Of a DNA stretch of 40,712 bases, positions 26,362 through 34,599 are shown one piece after another. How positions within the stretch are numbered: the stretch's first letter is position 1; the number at the start of each line of letters is the position of its first letter. This DNA comes from Methylobacterium variabile. GTDB lineage: Bacteria; Pseudomonadota; Alphaproteobacteria; Rhizobiales; Beijerinckiaceae. Below the pieces are notes generated by a model, which was not told where the DNA came from, did not search any database, and saw nothing but the letters and a program-made list of their open reading frames with translations. The stretch spans positions 1 to 40,712 of the forward strand of contig NZ_LABY01000006.1 of the NCBI RefSeq assembly GCF_001043975.1. The letters run 5' to 3'. The position numbers and the translations under genes were made by a program.

Positions 26362-27608
26362 GCCGCCGCAGCGTCGCCGGCCTGGTCACGGCCGGATTCC
26401 TGACGGCGGGGCTCGTGGCAGGTGGCCTCCTGGCGGCCGCGCCGGCCCGCGCCGCCGGCGGAGGCCACAGCGAGCCGCCGAAGCCGATCGAGCCCCTGCC
26501 GGTGGCGCCCCGCGGCCTGCCGGTCGAGCTGGTGCGCACGCTCCAACTGCTGCAGGACCGCATCGCCCGCGGCTCGACCCAGGCCCACCTCGCCCAGCGC
26601 CAGCTCCTCGGCCACATCGAGCAGCGCCTGCTCGCCCTTGAGCCCGAGGCCTGGGCGGCGCCGGAGAACGTGCGGGCGGCGGTGACCTTCGCGCTCAGCG
26701 GCGGCGGGCCCGCCCTGCCGCGGCGGATGCTCGAGACGGGCAAGCTGCCGGAGGGCGATGCCTCCCTGGTGCTCGGCGCCCTCGCGTATCTGGAGGGCCG
26801 CGAGCGGGAGGCCCGGACCCTGCTCGGCCGCTTCGATCCGCGCGGTCAGCCCCCCGGCCTCGCCGGCCAGCTCGCCCTGACCCAGGCAGCGCTCAGCGTG
26901 CGCGAGGCGCCCCGGCGGGCGATCGAGCTGCTCGCCCTCGCGCGGCTCCTCGCCCCCGGCACGCTGGTGGAGGAGGGGGCCCTGCGCCGGGAAATCTTCA
27001 TCCACGCCCAGGGCGGCGACGCCGTGCGCTTCGAGGCCCTGGCGATCCAGTACCTGCGCCGGTTCCGCCGCTCGGTCTATGCCGGTGCCTTCCGCCAGCG
27101 CTTCGCCACCGCCCTGACGCGGCTCGACTTCGACAGCGACCATGCCCGCGTCGCCCAGCTCGAGCGGATGCTGAATGAGATCGAGCCGGAGGGACGGCGG
27201 GACCTCTACCTCCTGGTCGCCCGGGCCGGCCTGGAGCAGGGCCGGCGCGAGACCGCGACCTTCGCGGCCGAGCGGGCGCTGAGCCTCGCCGGCCCGGACA
27301 CCGAGGCCGCCGCCCGGGCCCGGCTCTACCGCGCCGCCGCCCTGATCGTCGCCGAGGGCCGCTACGAGGAGGGCCTCGAGGCCCTGCGCGCCGTCGACCG
27401 GGCCGGGCTCGACCCGGCCGATCTCGGCCTCCTCGACGCCGCCCTCTCTACCGCCGGCCAGATCCGCGGCGGTGCCCCACCGGCGCCGCCGGCCTCCGCC
27501 GCCGCACCGCCCGCCGGCCGGCGCCAGATCCCCGAGGCCGCCTCGATCGCACGAGCGCAGGAGACGCTCGCGCGGGTCGACCAGATCATCGACAGGACCG
27601 ATCCGTGA
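26358..27608 (+). CDS. motC: Periplasmic motility protein MotC
   Basis: MotC is a rhizobial periplasmic protein that works with MotB and tunes motor speed. The 416-residue protein has a signal peptide (SVAGLVTAGFLTAGLVAGGL, cleavage near APARAAGG at 29-36) and an alpha-helical, TPR-like body with repeated Leu/Ala/Arg helices (PRGLPVELVRTLQLLQDRIARG, EEGALRREIFIHAQGGDA, YLRRFRRSVYAGAFRQRFA). A Pro/Ala-rich tail follows, and it ends AQETLARVDQIIDRTDP. The start ATG overlaps the motB stop by 4 nt, and its own stop overlaps the fliK GTG (GTGA). Family assignment comes from sequence character and the diagnostic motB-motC-fliK order. Its presence points to a rhizobial-type, speed-modulated motor. 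Confidence 0.88.
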   Translation: MSRRSVAGLVTAGFLTAGLVAGGLLAAAPARAAGGGHSEPPKPIEPLPVAPRGLPVELVRTLQLLQDRIARGSTQAHLAQRQLLGHIEQRLLALEPEAWAAPENVRAAVTFALSGGGPALPRRMLETGKLPEGDASLVLGALAYLEGREREARTLLGRFDPRGQPPGLAGQLALTQAALSVREAPRRAIELLALARLLAPGTLVEEGALRREIFIHAQGGDAVRFEALAIQYLRRFRRSVYAGAFRQRFATALTRLDFDSDHARVAQLERMLNEIEPEGRRDLYLLVARAGLEQGRRETATFAAERALSLAGPDTEAAARARLYRAAALIVAEGRYEEGLEALRAVDRAGLDPADLGLLDAALSTAGQIRGGAPPAPPASAAAPPAGRRQIPEAASIARAQETLARVDQIIDRTDP

Positions 27609-30600
27609 ACTCCCTCGACGCCATGCTGCCGGGTTCGCGGCCGCGCCTCGACGCTGCCCGCAGCGCCGGCGAGGCGCCCCGCACCGATGCCGGGCCCGGA
27701 TTCGACGCCATGCTCGGCCTCCTCGAGGGCCGCGAGCCCGCAGGCCTGGATGTGGGGCAGGCCGCCGCCCCTGACGTTGCTCCTGATGCCGCGGCGCAAC
27801 CCGCCGACACGGCGCCCCGCACCCTCGCGGCGCTCCTCGCCGATTCGGGGTCCGCGGCGTCCCATCGTCCGGCCGGGGCGGACATCGTCGCCCTGGTCGA
27901 GCGCGCGGCCAGCCGAGGACCCGGACCGGGCCCGGCCGGGACGACGGGCCCCGGGGCCGCGCCGCGGCCGGAGACGGCGCCTGTCCGGCCGCCCGCCGCG
28001 CCGGTCCTTCTCCCCAATGCGGTCGTCCAGGCCGGACCAGCATCGGTCGGCGCCGATGCCCCCCTCCCGGACGAGGTGGCGCCCGCGGACGTCACCCGCG
28101 GTGACGCGGCGCCGGACCTCCTGCGGACCGCCGCTCCGGCGCGCCGCACGCCCCTCGCCCGGCCCGAGGCGGAGGCGCAGGCCGAGCACCCGGCGCGGTC
28201 GCGCGCCGGATCGCCTCCGGCCGGCCTCATGCCGCCCTCTGAGGCCCTGAGCTCCGCCGGAGACGCGGATCCGGCGTCCGCGCCGGAGGTCGAGGCCGGG
28301 ACCGACGCCGAGCTGTCGCCGGCTCCGGCCGACATCGCCCCGCTCGCCCCCGTATCGAGGCCGGTCCACGCCGACGCCGCGATCCCATTTCCTATTCCGA
28401 CCGCTCCGGCCCCGGTGCCGACGCAGGCATTCCGGCCCGGGCCCGCTCCGGCGCCGATCGCCGACGTTCCGGCTGGCGGGCCTGCCTCCAGCGGGTTCGA
28501 CTCGGCGCGGGCGGCCGTGACCGTGGTCTCGCAGGAGACGCACTTCGCCCCCGTCGCGACGCCGACCGGCCGCGGTGCGCGCGAGCAAGCAGGCGCCGCC
28601 GTCGCGCCCGGTGTGGCGACAGACCCCCGGCCCGTCCCGCCTCTCGCGAGGGGGGATACCCCCGCTGTGGCGCAGGAAGCAGCAGTTCGGGATCACGTGT
28701 TGCAGCCCCGGACGGCCGAGCCCACGGCCCGCGGCGGAGAGAGCCCGGCCCACCGGGCGACGCTCGTCGCCGCGCCCGGTCCGACGAACCCGTTGCCGGT
28801 CTCAAAGCCGCTGATGGCCGGACCCGCCGCGTCCGTCCCGTCGACAGCCCCCGCCGCGGCGGCTCCCATGCCGGAAGCCGCGCGCGGGAGGATCGGGGCC
28901 GCCGACGCCACCCGGGTCCCGGGCCCTGCATTTCGGCCCGACGACCTGGGGAGCGTGACCGCCGACGGGCCCGCCGAGACCCGGCCCCAGGTCGCCGCGC
29001 CGATCGAATCGCCACGTGCCGCGGCTCCGGCGCCGACCGCGGCCGGGGTTGCCCAACCCACCGCCCGGCTGCCGGCTCCGCCGGTGCAGGCTCCGCCAGT
29101 GCGGGCTCTGCCCTCCACGTCTGATGCGACGGCCCCGGCTGCGGATGAGGCCCGCGGCATCGGTGCAGCGCGGCCAGTGAGCGGAGCAGCGGACGCGGCG
29201 TCCGTTGCGATGGCACCCGTTGCCGTTGCACCCGCTGCGGCCCCGTCCGCGCGGCCCTCCACTCCGACGCCTGTGACGGCGTCCACGGCCCGGCCTCCGG
29301 CTGATCCGCCGTCCGCGATCGACGCGCCGCACGGTGTCGGACAGCCGCGGCAGCCATCAGCGACGAGCGGCGCCGGGTCGGTGCTGCGGCCGCCGATGGA
29401 CCCGGCACCGGCCGCACCGGCAGATGTCGCACGGCCCGGCATCGCCGAGGCTGTGCAGGCCGAGCCGGTCGCCGCCGCGAGGCAAGAGGCAGCGCCGCCT
29501 GCCGGCCCGGCTCGCGCCTCCCTCGCGGCGGCGCCGGTCGCGTCTGATGAGTCGGACCTCCATTGGCTCGCCGCAGCGCCCGGCGCCGATGCGGCGGCTC
29601 CTCCGCTCGTCGCTTCCGCGCCCGAGAAGGGAGCGCTCGCGCCGCCCGCCGCCAGTCCGACCACCCCGGCTCGCATTTCCGTTGCGCCGGCGCCGGACCC
29701 GTCGACCCCCGCGTCGGAAGTCCAGCCGCTCGCCGCAGCGCCCGACGCGCCGCCCGCTCCTCCGGCCGCGGTGTCGGCGAACGGGCGCGGATCGCTCACG
29801 TCCCTCGCGGCCGGCCCGGCCGCGCCGTCCGGTCCGGGGCAGCCCCGCCCTCCGTCCGACGCGGCGACCGTGCCGCCGACGGCGGACGCGGCACCCGCCG
29901 CTCCGATGGAGGCAAGCGCGGCGCCGGACGCTCGGACCGTTCCCGCTCCGGCGGCGGCCGGTCCCGGCGGGACGGCTGCCCCGGAGGCCGCGCCCCCCCT
30001 GCTGCCGCGTGATGCGGCCCGGGAGGTGGGGCCTGTCACGCAGGCGACCGGAGCAGCTGCGGCCACGACAGACGCCGTGCCCGTCGCCGTCCCGTCACCC
30101 GCCGCACCGGCCCCGATGCCCGAGGCGATCGACGGCGCACGACGTGGCAATCCGGAGCAGATGACCGCGCCCTCCGCCGCGCTGGCGCAGCACGCCGCCA
30201 TCGGCCCGGTTCGCGCCGCCGTGCCGGACCGGGCCGCAGCCCGGACATCCGCGGCCGCACCGCTATCCGCAGCTCCGGTCTCGCCGGCTCCGGTGGCGAT
30301 GGATCGTTCCGCAACGAGCGAGCCTGCGCCCGGGCCGGCCGCGTCGCCGGCCGCCAATGCAGGCGGGCAAGTATCGCCCGCACCGGAGCCGGCTGCAGCC
30401 CGGCCATCCGCGGCCGCGCCGCCATCCGCAGCTCCGGCCTCTCCGGCTCCGATGCCGGTGGATGGTTCCGCCGCGAGCGAACCTGCGCCTGGGCCTGCAG
30501 CCGATGCAGGCCGGCAGGCATCGCCCGCGCCGGTCCCAGGGAGCGGTCTGCCACCGTCCGGTCTCGCACCGGCCGGGACGCCGGACCGCACCGTCGAGCT

Positions 30601-31366
30601 CCACCCGGAGGCGCCCGCAGCGATCCGCGCGGCGGAGCCGATGGCCCTACGCGAGGGCGAACCCGACGCGCCCCCGCCCGAGGGCCGATCGTCGCCCGAG
30701 GGTAAGGCCGCCACCCCGGCCATGACCGGGGAGCGTCGCGCCGAGGACCTGACGGCGGGCGCCCCGGCCCGCCTGACTGAGCCCGCGACGACGCCGGCCG
30801 CGGCCCCGCCGGCACTGCCGGCCGCCACCTTGCGCCAGATCGCCGATGCCGTGGCGACGGGGGCCTCGTCCCTGCCAGACGCCGCCGCGGTCCGGGCCGG
30901 GGCGGTCGCGGCGGCCTGGAGCGCCGCCGCCCAGGCGGAGGGTCCGGTGCGGCTCCTCACGCTGCAGCTGCGCCCGGCCGAGCTCGGCCCGGTCTTGGTC
31001 CGGATGCGGCTCCAGGACGGGCGCCTCGAGATGAGCCTGCGGGCCGAGCGCGAGGAGACCGCGGAGCTGCTGCGGCGCGACGGCGGCCTGCTGACCGAGC
31101 TGGTGCGCAATGCCGGCTACCGGCCCGACCTCGTCACGATCGAGGCCGGCCGCCTGGCGGGCCAGCCCGGAGGCCAGCCCGAGGCACCGCAGGGCGGCCA
31201 GGCCTTCCAGGCCCCCACCGGAGGACAGGGCCAGCAGGGCGGCGCCGCCCCGGACCAGCCGGCCCGCCGCACCCCTGACGCGCCCGAGGAAGGCGGGCGC
31301 CGGACCACGGAGCAGAGAGATGAAGCGCATCCTGGCGATCGCGGCCGCGGCGGTCTGTATCTTTAG
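27605..31366 (+). CDS. fliK: Flagellar hook-length control protein FliK, unusually long
   Basis: FliK is secreted during hook assembly, measures hook length and switches export specificity through FlhB. At 1253 residues it is two to three times the usual 400-500. Only the C-terminal hook-length domain (about 1113-1180) is recognisable: VRLLTLQLRPAELGPVLVRM, then RLEMSLRAEREETAELLRRD and LVRNAGYRPDLVTIEAG. The remaining ~1100 residues are Ala/Pro-rich and low complexity, with a tandem 53-residue duplication (about 878-983) starting PSAAAPxSAAPxSPAP. A Gly/Gln-rich tail follows the hook domain. The GTG at 27605 overlaps the motC stop in GTGA; NSLDAMLPGSRPRLD follows. One continuous frame of 3.76 kb argues against pseudogene status. 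The gene is called MotD in some rhizobia. Confidence 0.85.
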   Translation: MNSLDAMLPGSRPRLDAARSAGEAPRTDAGPGFDAMLGLLEGREPAGLDVGQAAAPDVAPDAAAQPADTAPRTLAALLADSGSAASHRPAGADIVALVERAASRGPGPGPAGTTGPGAAPRPETAPVRPPAAPVLLPNAVVQAGPASVGADAPLPDEVAPADVTRGDAAPDLLRTAAPARRTPLARPEAEAQAEHPARSRAGSPPAGLMPPSEALSSAGDADPASAPEVEAGTDAELSPAPADIAPLAPVSRPVHADAAIPFPIPTAPAPVPTQAFRPGPAPAPIADVPAGGPASSGFDSARAAVTVVSQETHFAPVATPTGRGAREQAGAAVAPGVATDPRPVPPLARGDTPAVAQEAAVRDHVLQPRTAEPTARGGESPAHRATLVAAPGPTNPLPVSKPLMAGPAASVPSTAPAAAAPMPEAARGRIGAADATRVPGPAFRPDDLGSVTADGPAETRPQVAAPIESPRAAAPAPTAAGVAQPTARLPAPPVQAPPVRALPSTSDATAPAADEARGIGAARPVSGAADAASVAMAPVAVAPAAAPSARPSTPTPVTASTARPPADPPSAIDAPHGVGQPRQPSATSGAGSVLRPPMDPAPAAPADVARPGIAEAVQAEPVAAARQEAAPPAGPARASLAAAPVASDESDLHWLAAAPGADAAAPPLVASAPEKGALAPPAASPTTPARISVAPAPDPSTPASEVQPLAAAPDAPPAPPAAVSANGRGSLTSLAAGPAAPSGPGQPRPPSDAATVPPTADAAPAAPMEASAAPDARTVPAPAAAGPGGTAAPEAAPPLLPRDAAREVGPVTQATGAAAATTDAVPVAVPSPAAPAPMPEAIDGARRGNPEQMTAPSAALAQHAAIGPVRAAVPDRAAARTSAAAPLSAAPVSPAPVAMDRSATSEPAPGPAASPAANAGGQVSPAPEPAAARPSAAAPPSAAPASPAPMPVDGSAASEPAPGPAADAGRQASPAPVPGSGLPPSGLAPAGTPDRTVELHPEAPAAIRAAEPMALREGEPDAPPPEGRSSPEGKAATPAMTGERRAEDLTAGAPARLTEPATTPAAAPPALPAATLRQIADAVATGASSLPDAAAVRAGAVAAAWSAAAQAEGPVRLLTLQLRPAELGPVLVRMRLQDGRLEMSLRAEREETAELLRRDGGLLTELVRNAGYRPDLVTIEAGRLAGQPGGQPEAPQGGQAFQAPTGGQGQQGGAAPDQPARRTPDAPEEGGRRTTEQRDEAHPGDRGRGGLYL
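30236..30553 (+). repeat. 159-bp tandem duplication inside fliK
   Basis: Two direct copies start at 30236 and 30395 (GCAGCCCGGACATCC and GCAGCCCGGCCATCC), a 159-bp period equal to 53 codons, so the frame is kept. Shared landmarks are TCCGCGGCCGC, ATCCGCAGCTCCGG and GAGCCTGCGCC/GAACCTGCGCC. The copies have diverged at scattered sites and by a small indel near the ends, so the duplication is not recent. Confidence 0.8.
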
Positions 31367-31922
31367 CGCCGCGACGGGCGCCCGGGCCGCCGCCACGGTG
31401 GCCGGCGCCGCGACGGGCCCGACGGCCCCGACCGGCAGGGTCTGCGAGCAGCAGATGGCGCAGGCCGCGGCGCGCCACGGCGTGCCCCTCGGCATGCTGT
31501 ACGCCGTCGGGCTGACCGAGAGCGGCAATCGCGGCTCGCTGCAGCCCTACGCCATGAACATCGGCGGCAAGGCCTATTTCGGCACCAGCGCCGCCGACGT
31601 GGTCCGGCGCCTAGGCGAGGCGCAGGCCAGCGGCGTGAAGCTCGTCGATCTCGGCTGCATGCAGATCAACCACCATTACCACCGGGCGCGGTTCTCCTCC
31701 CTCGAGGCGATGATCGACCCGCGCCAGAACGTCGAGTACGCGACGATCTTCCTCAAGGAGCTGAAGGCCCGGGAGGGCAGCTGGACCCTGGCGGTGGCCC
31801 GCTACCACGCCGGGCCGAACAACAACCCGGCGCAGAAGCAGTACGTCTGCCGGGTAATCACCAACATGGTGGCCACCGGCTTCGGCCAGTGGACGCCCGG
31901 CGCCAAATCCTTCTGCCAATGA
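31320..31922 (+). CDS. Flagellar-locus lytic transglycosylase (SLT domain)
   Basis: The 200-residue exported protein should cut peptidoglycan so that the flagellar rod can cross the wall. Signal peptide: MKRILAIAAAAVCIFSAATG with cleavage near ARAAA (21-25). The SLT domain contains HGVPLGMLYAVGLTESGNRG with catalytic Glu67, LQPYAMNIGGKAYF, LGCMQINHHYH, and VARYHAGPNNNP, the E/GxMQIN/AYNAG-type signature of family 1 transglycosylases. The ATG at 31320 follows GAGCAGAGAG and lies inside the fliK frame (47-bp overlap), so it is coupled to fliK. It ends the plus-strand operon. Its last 12 bases including the stop are repeated 18 bp downstream, in frame. Confidence 0.92.
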   Translation: MKRILAIAAAAVCIFSAATGARAAATVAGAATGPTAPTGRVCEQQMAQAAARHGVPLGMLYAVGLTESGNRGSLQPYAMNIGGKAYFGTSAADVVRRLGEAQASGVKLVDLGCMQINHHYHRARFSSLEAMIDPRQNVEYATIFLKELKAREGSWTLAVARYHAGPNNNPAQKQYVCRVITNMVATGFGQWTPGAKSFCQ

Positions 31923-31940
31923 CGGGCGTTCTGCCAATGA
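31911..31940 (+). repeat. In-frame direct repeat of the transglycosylase 3' end
   Basis: TTCTGCCAATGA occurs at 31911-31922, encoding the final Phe-Cys-Gln and stop of the transglycosylase. It occurs again at 31929-31940, 18 bp later and in the same frame. Readthrough of the first stop would add six codons (Arg-Ala-Phe-Cys-Gln after the stop codon) and end at the second TGA. Confidence 0.8.
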
Positions 31941-31974
31941 GCCCCCATCAGGACGTCGCCGCCCGGAACCGGTG

Positions 31975-32697
31975 TCACCCCACGTAGGTGTAGCCGATGT
32001 AGCGCTTGGCCTCGATCGGGTCGTGGCCGAGCTGCTGCGCCAGCTTCTTGCGCAGCTTGCTGACGTGGCCCTCGACGACGCTCTCCTCGACGCCGTCGCT
32101 GTAGACGCCGTAGACGCCGTTGAAGAGCTGGGACTTGGTCACCCGCCGGCCCCGGTTGCGCACCAGGAACTCCAGGATGTGCCGCTCCCGCCGCGGCAGG
32201 GAGAGGGGCACGCCGTCGATCTCGGGGTCGCGCCCGTCGAAGAACACCCGGAGCCGCTCGGGGCCCCGGCCCGCCGGGACGGCCTGCGGGTCGCCGTCCG
32301 GGGCGTCCCCGGTCTCGGCGGCCTGCGGCGGTTCCCCGTTGACCCGCCGCCAGATCGCCTCGGTCCGGGCCAGGATCTCGCGCACGTGGACCGGTTTGGG
32401 CAGCACGTCGTCGATCCCGGCGTCGAACAGCACCAGGGTCTGCTCCAGCGAGCGCGTGTCGGCGAGGGCGATGATCGGGGCGCGGGACTGCCGGCGGATC
32501 ACGCTCGCGCAGCGGGCGCGCTCGTCGAAATCGCCCAGCAGGAAACCCTGGACCGCATCCAAATCACTGCGGGACGCCGATTCGATCCAGCTCGTGAACT
32601 CTTCCGGCGACAGCGAGAAGGACGATACGCCTTCCCGATCGAAGCCGGCCTTGAAGCCCGCGTTCACCGATTTCCTGGCATCGACCAAGAAATACAT
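31975..32697 (-). CDS. ftcR: Flagellar transcriptional regulator FtcR (Rem-type)
   Basis: The 240-residue OmpR-type protein matches FtcR/Rem, the activator of flagellar genes in Brucella and Sinorhizobium. MYFLVDARKSVNAGFKAGFDREG begins a receiver-like domain (1-118). GIDDVLPKPVHVREILARTEAIWR ends it with the conserved Lys of receivers. No clear phospho-acceptor Asp is seen where expected (LDAVQGFLLGDFDE around 47-60), as in other family members. A Pro/Gly linker (about 125-145) precedes the winged-helix domain: LPRRERHILEFLVRNRGRRVTKSQLF, then ESVVEGHVSKLRKKLAQQLG and IGYTYVG. It faces the transglycosylase gene, ending 52 bp from it. A 323-bp non-coding region lies upstream. Confidence 0.9.
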   Translation of the reverse strand: MYFLVDARKSVNAGFKAGFDREGVSSFSLSPEEFTSWIESASRSDLDAVQGFLLGDFDERARCASVIRRQSRAPIIALADTRSLEQTLVLFDAGIDDVLPKPVHVREILARTEAIWRRVNGEPPQAAETGDAPDGDPQAVPAGRGPERLRVFFDGRDPEIDGVPLSLPRRERHILEFLVRNRGRRVTKSQLFNGVYGVYSDGVEESVVEGHVSKLRKKLAQQLGHDPIEAKRYIGYTYVG

Positions 32698-33020
32698 CTG
32701 TCATGTCCCCGCTGGACCCGGCCGGGTGGCGCAGCGGCGCGCCGATCCGGCCTGCGACCTGTCTTGTTCCCGTCGGCGCGCAATCTTGACCTGTCCGGCG
32801 CGCGAGGCCCGCGCGCCGTCCCGAAACCCTGCGGTGTCCGATGTGCGCCGCACCAATACATGTCCGGGCCGCAGCGGCCGGTCAATGACTGCCACGCCGC
32901 AGCGAGCCCGCTTCGCAGGGCTTTTTTAAGAAACGGTGGGGGAGTGTGTGCGCGAGGACGCGTTAGGCCGGAGTTAGCTCGCCGGGAAGCAGCACCCTGG
33001 CGGCCCGGCCGGGCTCCGGC
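32698..33020. promoter_or_regulatory. ftcR leader/promoter region with an orphan plus-strand terminator
   Basis: The 323-bp gap separates the 146-residue gene from ftcR, both minus strand. It must contain any independent ftcR promoter and leader. No credible ORF is seen. On the plus strand it carries a good intrinsic terminator (32905-32927) with no plus-strand gene before it, raising the possibility of a small RNA transcribed away from ftcR. Confidence 0.5.
32905..32927 (+). terminator. Intrinsic terminator with no plus-strand gene upstream
   Basis: AGCCC (32905-32909) pairs with GGGCT (32918-32922), with an inner GC-TTC-GC, followed by TTTTTT ending at 32927 and then AAG. T-runs of this kind are rare in this sequence. 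On the minus strand there is no T-run, so it should work only for plus-strand RNA. The nearest upstream plus-strand gene ends at 31922, on the far side of ftcR. Confidence 0.65.
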
Positions 33021-33461
33021 TCAGGCCAGGCGGGCATCCGAGAGGGCGCGGGCGAAGGCGTCGAGGCGGAGCGGCGGGCCGTCCTCGGCCAGGATGCGCT
33101 GGATCGCCACGCCGACGTAGCAGCCGTCGAGGACGAGCTTGAAGAACACCGTCACGGGCTTGGCTGCGAACTCCATGTCGAGCACCACCTGCATCGAGCG
33201 GCCCCAGTCGAGGCAGACGTCGGCGGCGTCGGCGTAGGTCAGGGTGGCGTGCTTGAAGAACGGCTCGGCCGAGGAGGCGACGAGGTCGGCGATATTGCCG
33301 TGGCGCTCGCCCCGCACCCAGCCGATCAGCACGCTGCCGTCGAGCAGGCAGAACTCGGAGATGAAGTCGCGGATCGCCGCCGCGAAGACCTCCTCGGCCG
33401 CCGCGATCACGTCCCGGGACACCGGCCGGGCCTGCGCGAGATCGTGGTCGTGAGGGATCAT
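33021..33461 (-). CDS. Unknown 146-residue protein coupled to flhB
   Basis: I do not recognise this protein. It begins MIPHDHDLAQARPVSRDVIAA and contains AAEEVFAAAIRDFISEFCLLDGSVLIGWVRGERHGNIADL, VLDMEFAAKPVTVFFKLVLDGCYVG and ends ALSDARLA. It is soluble, acidic, with no signal peptide or membrane helix, and alternates helix- and strand-like segments. The flhB stop overlaps its start codon (ATGA), which argues strongly for coexpression with the export gate and C-ring genes. It lies between flhB and the regulator ftcR. A role in flagellar assembly, chaperoning or regulation is inference from position only. Confidence 0.72.
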   Translation of the reverse strand: MIPHDHDLAQARPVSRDVIAAAEEVFAAAIRDFISEFCLLDGSVLIGWVRGERHGNIADLVASSAEPFFKHATLTYADAADVCLDWGRSMQVVLDMEFAAKPVTVFFKLVLDGCYVGVAIQRILAEDGPPLRLDAFARALSDARLA

Positions 33462-34522
33462 CGTTGTCTCGCGAACAGGAAGAACAGGATCTGCGCGACC
33501 GCGCGGTAGAACTCCGCGGGGATCATCTGGTCGACCTGGACAGCATCGTACAGCGACCTTGCCAGAGGCTTGTCCTCGATCACCGCGATGCCGTGCTCCT
33601 CGGCGATCTCGCGGATGCGCAGGGCGATGAGGTCCTGGCCCTTGGCAAGCACGATCGGGGCCGGGCCCTCGGAGGGCTCGTAGCGCAGGGCCACCGCGAA
33701 GTGGGTCGGGTTGGCGATGACGACGGTGGCCCGGCTGACCTGGCCGAGCATGCGCTTGCGGGTGCGGTCCTGGGCCAGCGAGCGCAGGCGCGCCTTGACG
33801 CTCGGGTCGCCCTCGACCTGCTTGTGCTCGTCCTTGATCTCCTGGCGCGACATCCTGAGCGAGCGCTGCCAGCGCAGGCGCGCCCAGACGAGATCGCCCG
33901 CCACGATCACGATCGTGGCGATGCTCACCGCCGAGACGAGGCGGATCGCGGTCGTGAGGATCAGCTCCGGGAGCTGGCTCGGGTCGACGAACATGGCACT
34001 CACGGCTTTGCCCTGTTCCGAGCGCAGGAGCAGGAGGACGACGAGACTGACCGATGAGACTTTAAGGACGGCTTTCAGGAACTCGATCTGGCCGGAGCGG
34101 CCGAAGATCCGGCTCCAGCCCGAGGCCGGAGAGATGCGGTTCCACTTCGGGGCGATGCGGTCGGAAACGAGGCTCGGCACGTTCTGCGCCAGCGAGGCGA
34201 CGAGCCCGAAGCCGGCGAGCACCAGCAGGATCGGGGTGAGGAAACGCGCCAGCGCGAAGCCGGTGGCGTGCATCAGCGTCAGCGCGTCCTCGCCGCTGCC
34301 GAGGGAGAAGTCCCCCGGATGGTCGAGGAACGACGCGAGGTCGCGGGCGAGCGCCGCCGCCTGCCCCCGCACCACCAGGCTCAGGCAGACCAGCAGGCCG
34401 AGGATCGAGGCGAAGACCGGCGCCTCGCGGGAGAACGGCACGTCGCCCTTCTCGATCGCGTCGCGCACCTTCCGCTCGGTGGCGGCCTCGGTCTTGCTCT
34501 CCTGGTCGGTCTCCTCAGACAT
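33458..34522 (-). CDS. flhB: Flagellar export apparatus protein FlhB
   Basis: FlhB is the export-gate component that switches substrate class after self-cleavage. The 354-residue protein has an N-terminal soluble start with TEAATERKVRDAIEKGDVPFSREA. Four membrane helices follow (about 35-52, 93-112, 155-166 and 188-212), then a cytoplasmic domain with KDEHKQVEGDPSVKARLR and the autocleavage motif NPTH at 271-274 (VVIANPTHFAVALRYEP). The cytoplasmic tail ends AVAQILFFLFARQR. Start ATG at 34522 lies 77 bp after fliG. Its stop is shared with the start of the 146-residue unknown gene. FlhB interacts with FliK, encoded in the opposite block. Confidence 0.96.
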   Translation of the reverse strand: MSEETDQESKTEAATERKVRDAIEKGDVPFSREAPVFASILGLLVCLSLVVRGQAAALARDLASFLDHPGDFSLGSGEDALTLMHATGFALARFLTPILLVLAGFGLVASLAQNVPSLVSDRIAPKWNRISPASGWSRIFGRSGQIEFLKAVLKVSSVSLVVLLLLRSEQGKAVSAMFVDPSQLPELILTTAIRLVSAVSIATIVIVAGDLVWARLRWQRSLRMSRQEIKDEHKQVEGDPSVKARLRSLAQDRTRKRMLGQVSRATVVIANPTHFAVALRYEPSEGPAPIVLAKGQDLIALRIREIAEEHGIAVIEDKPLARSLYDAVQVDQMIPAEFYRAVAQILFFLFARQR

Positions 34523-34599
34523 GGATCGGACCGCGGGGCCGCAGGCCCGGCGCGCGCGCCGTCGCGGCCGTCCCTCTCACCGTCGCCGCCCTGCGCCGC

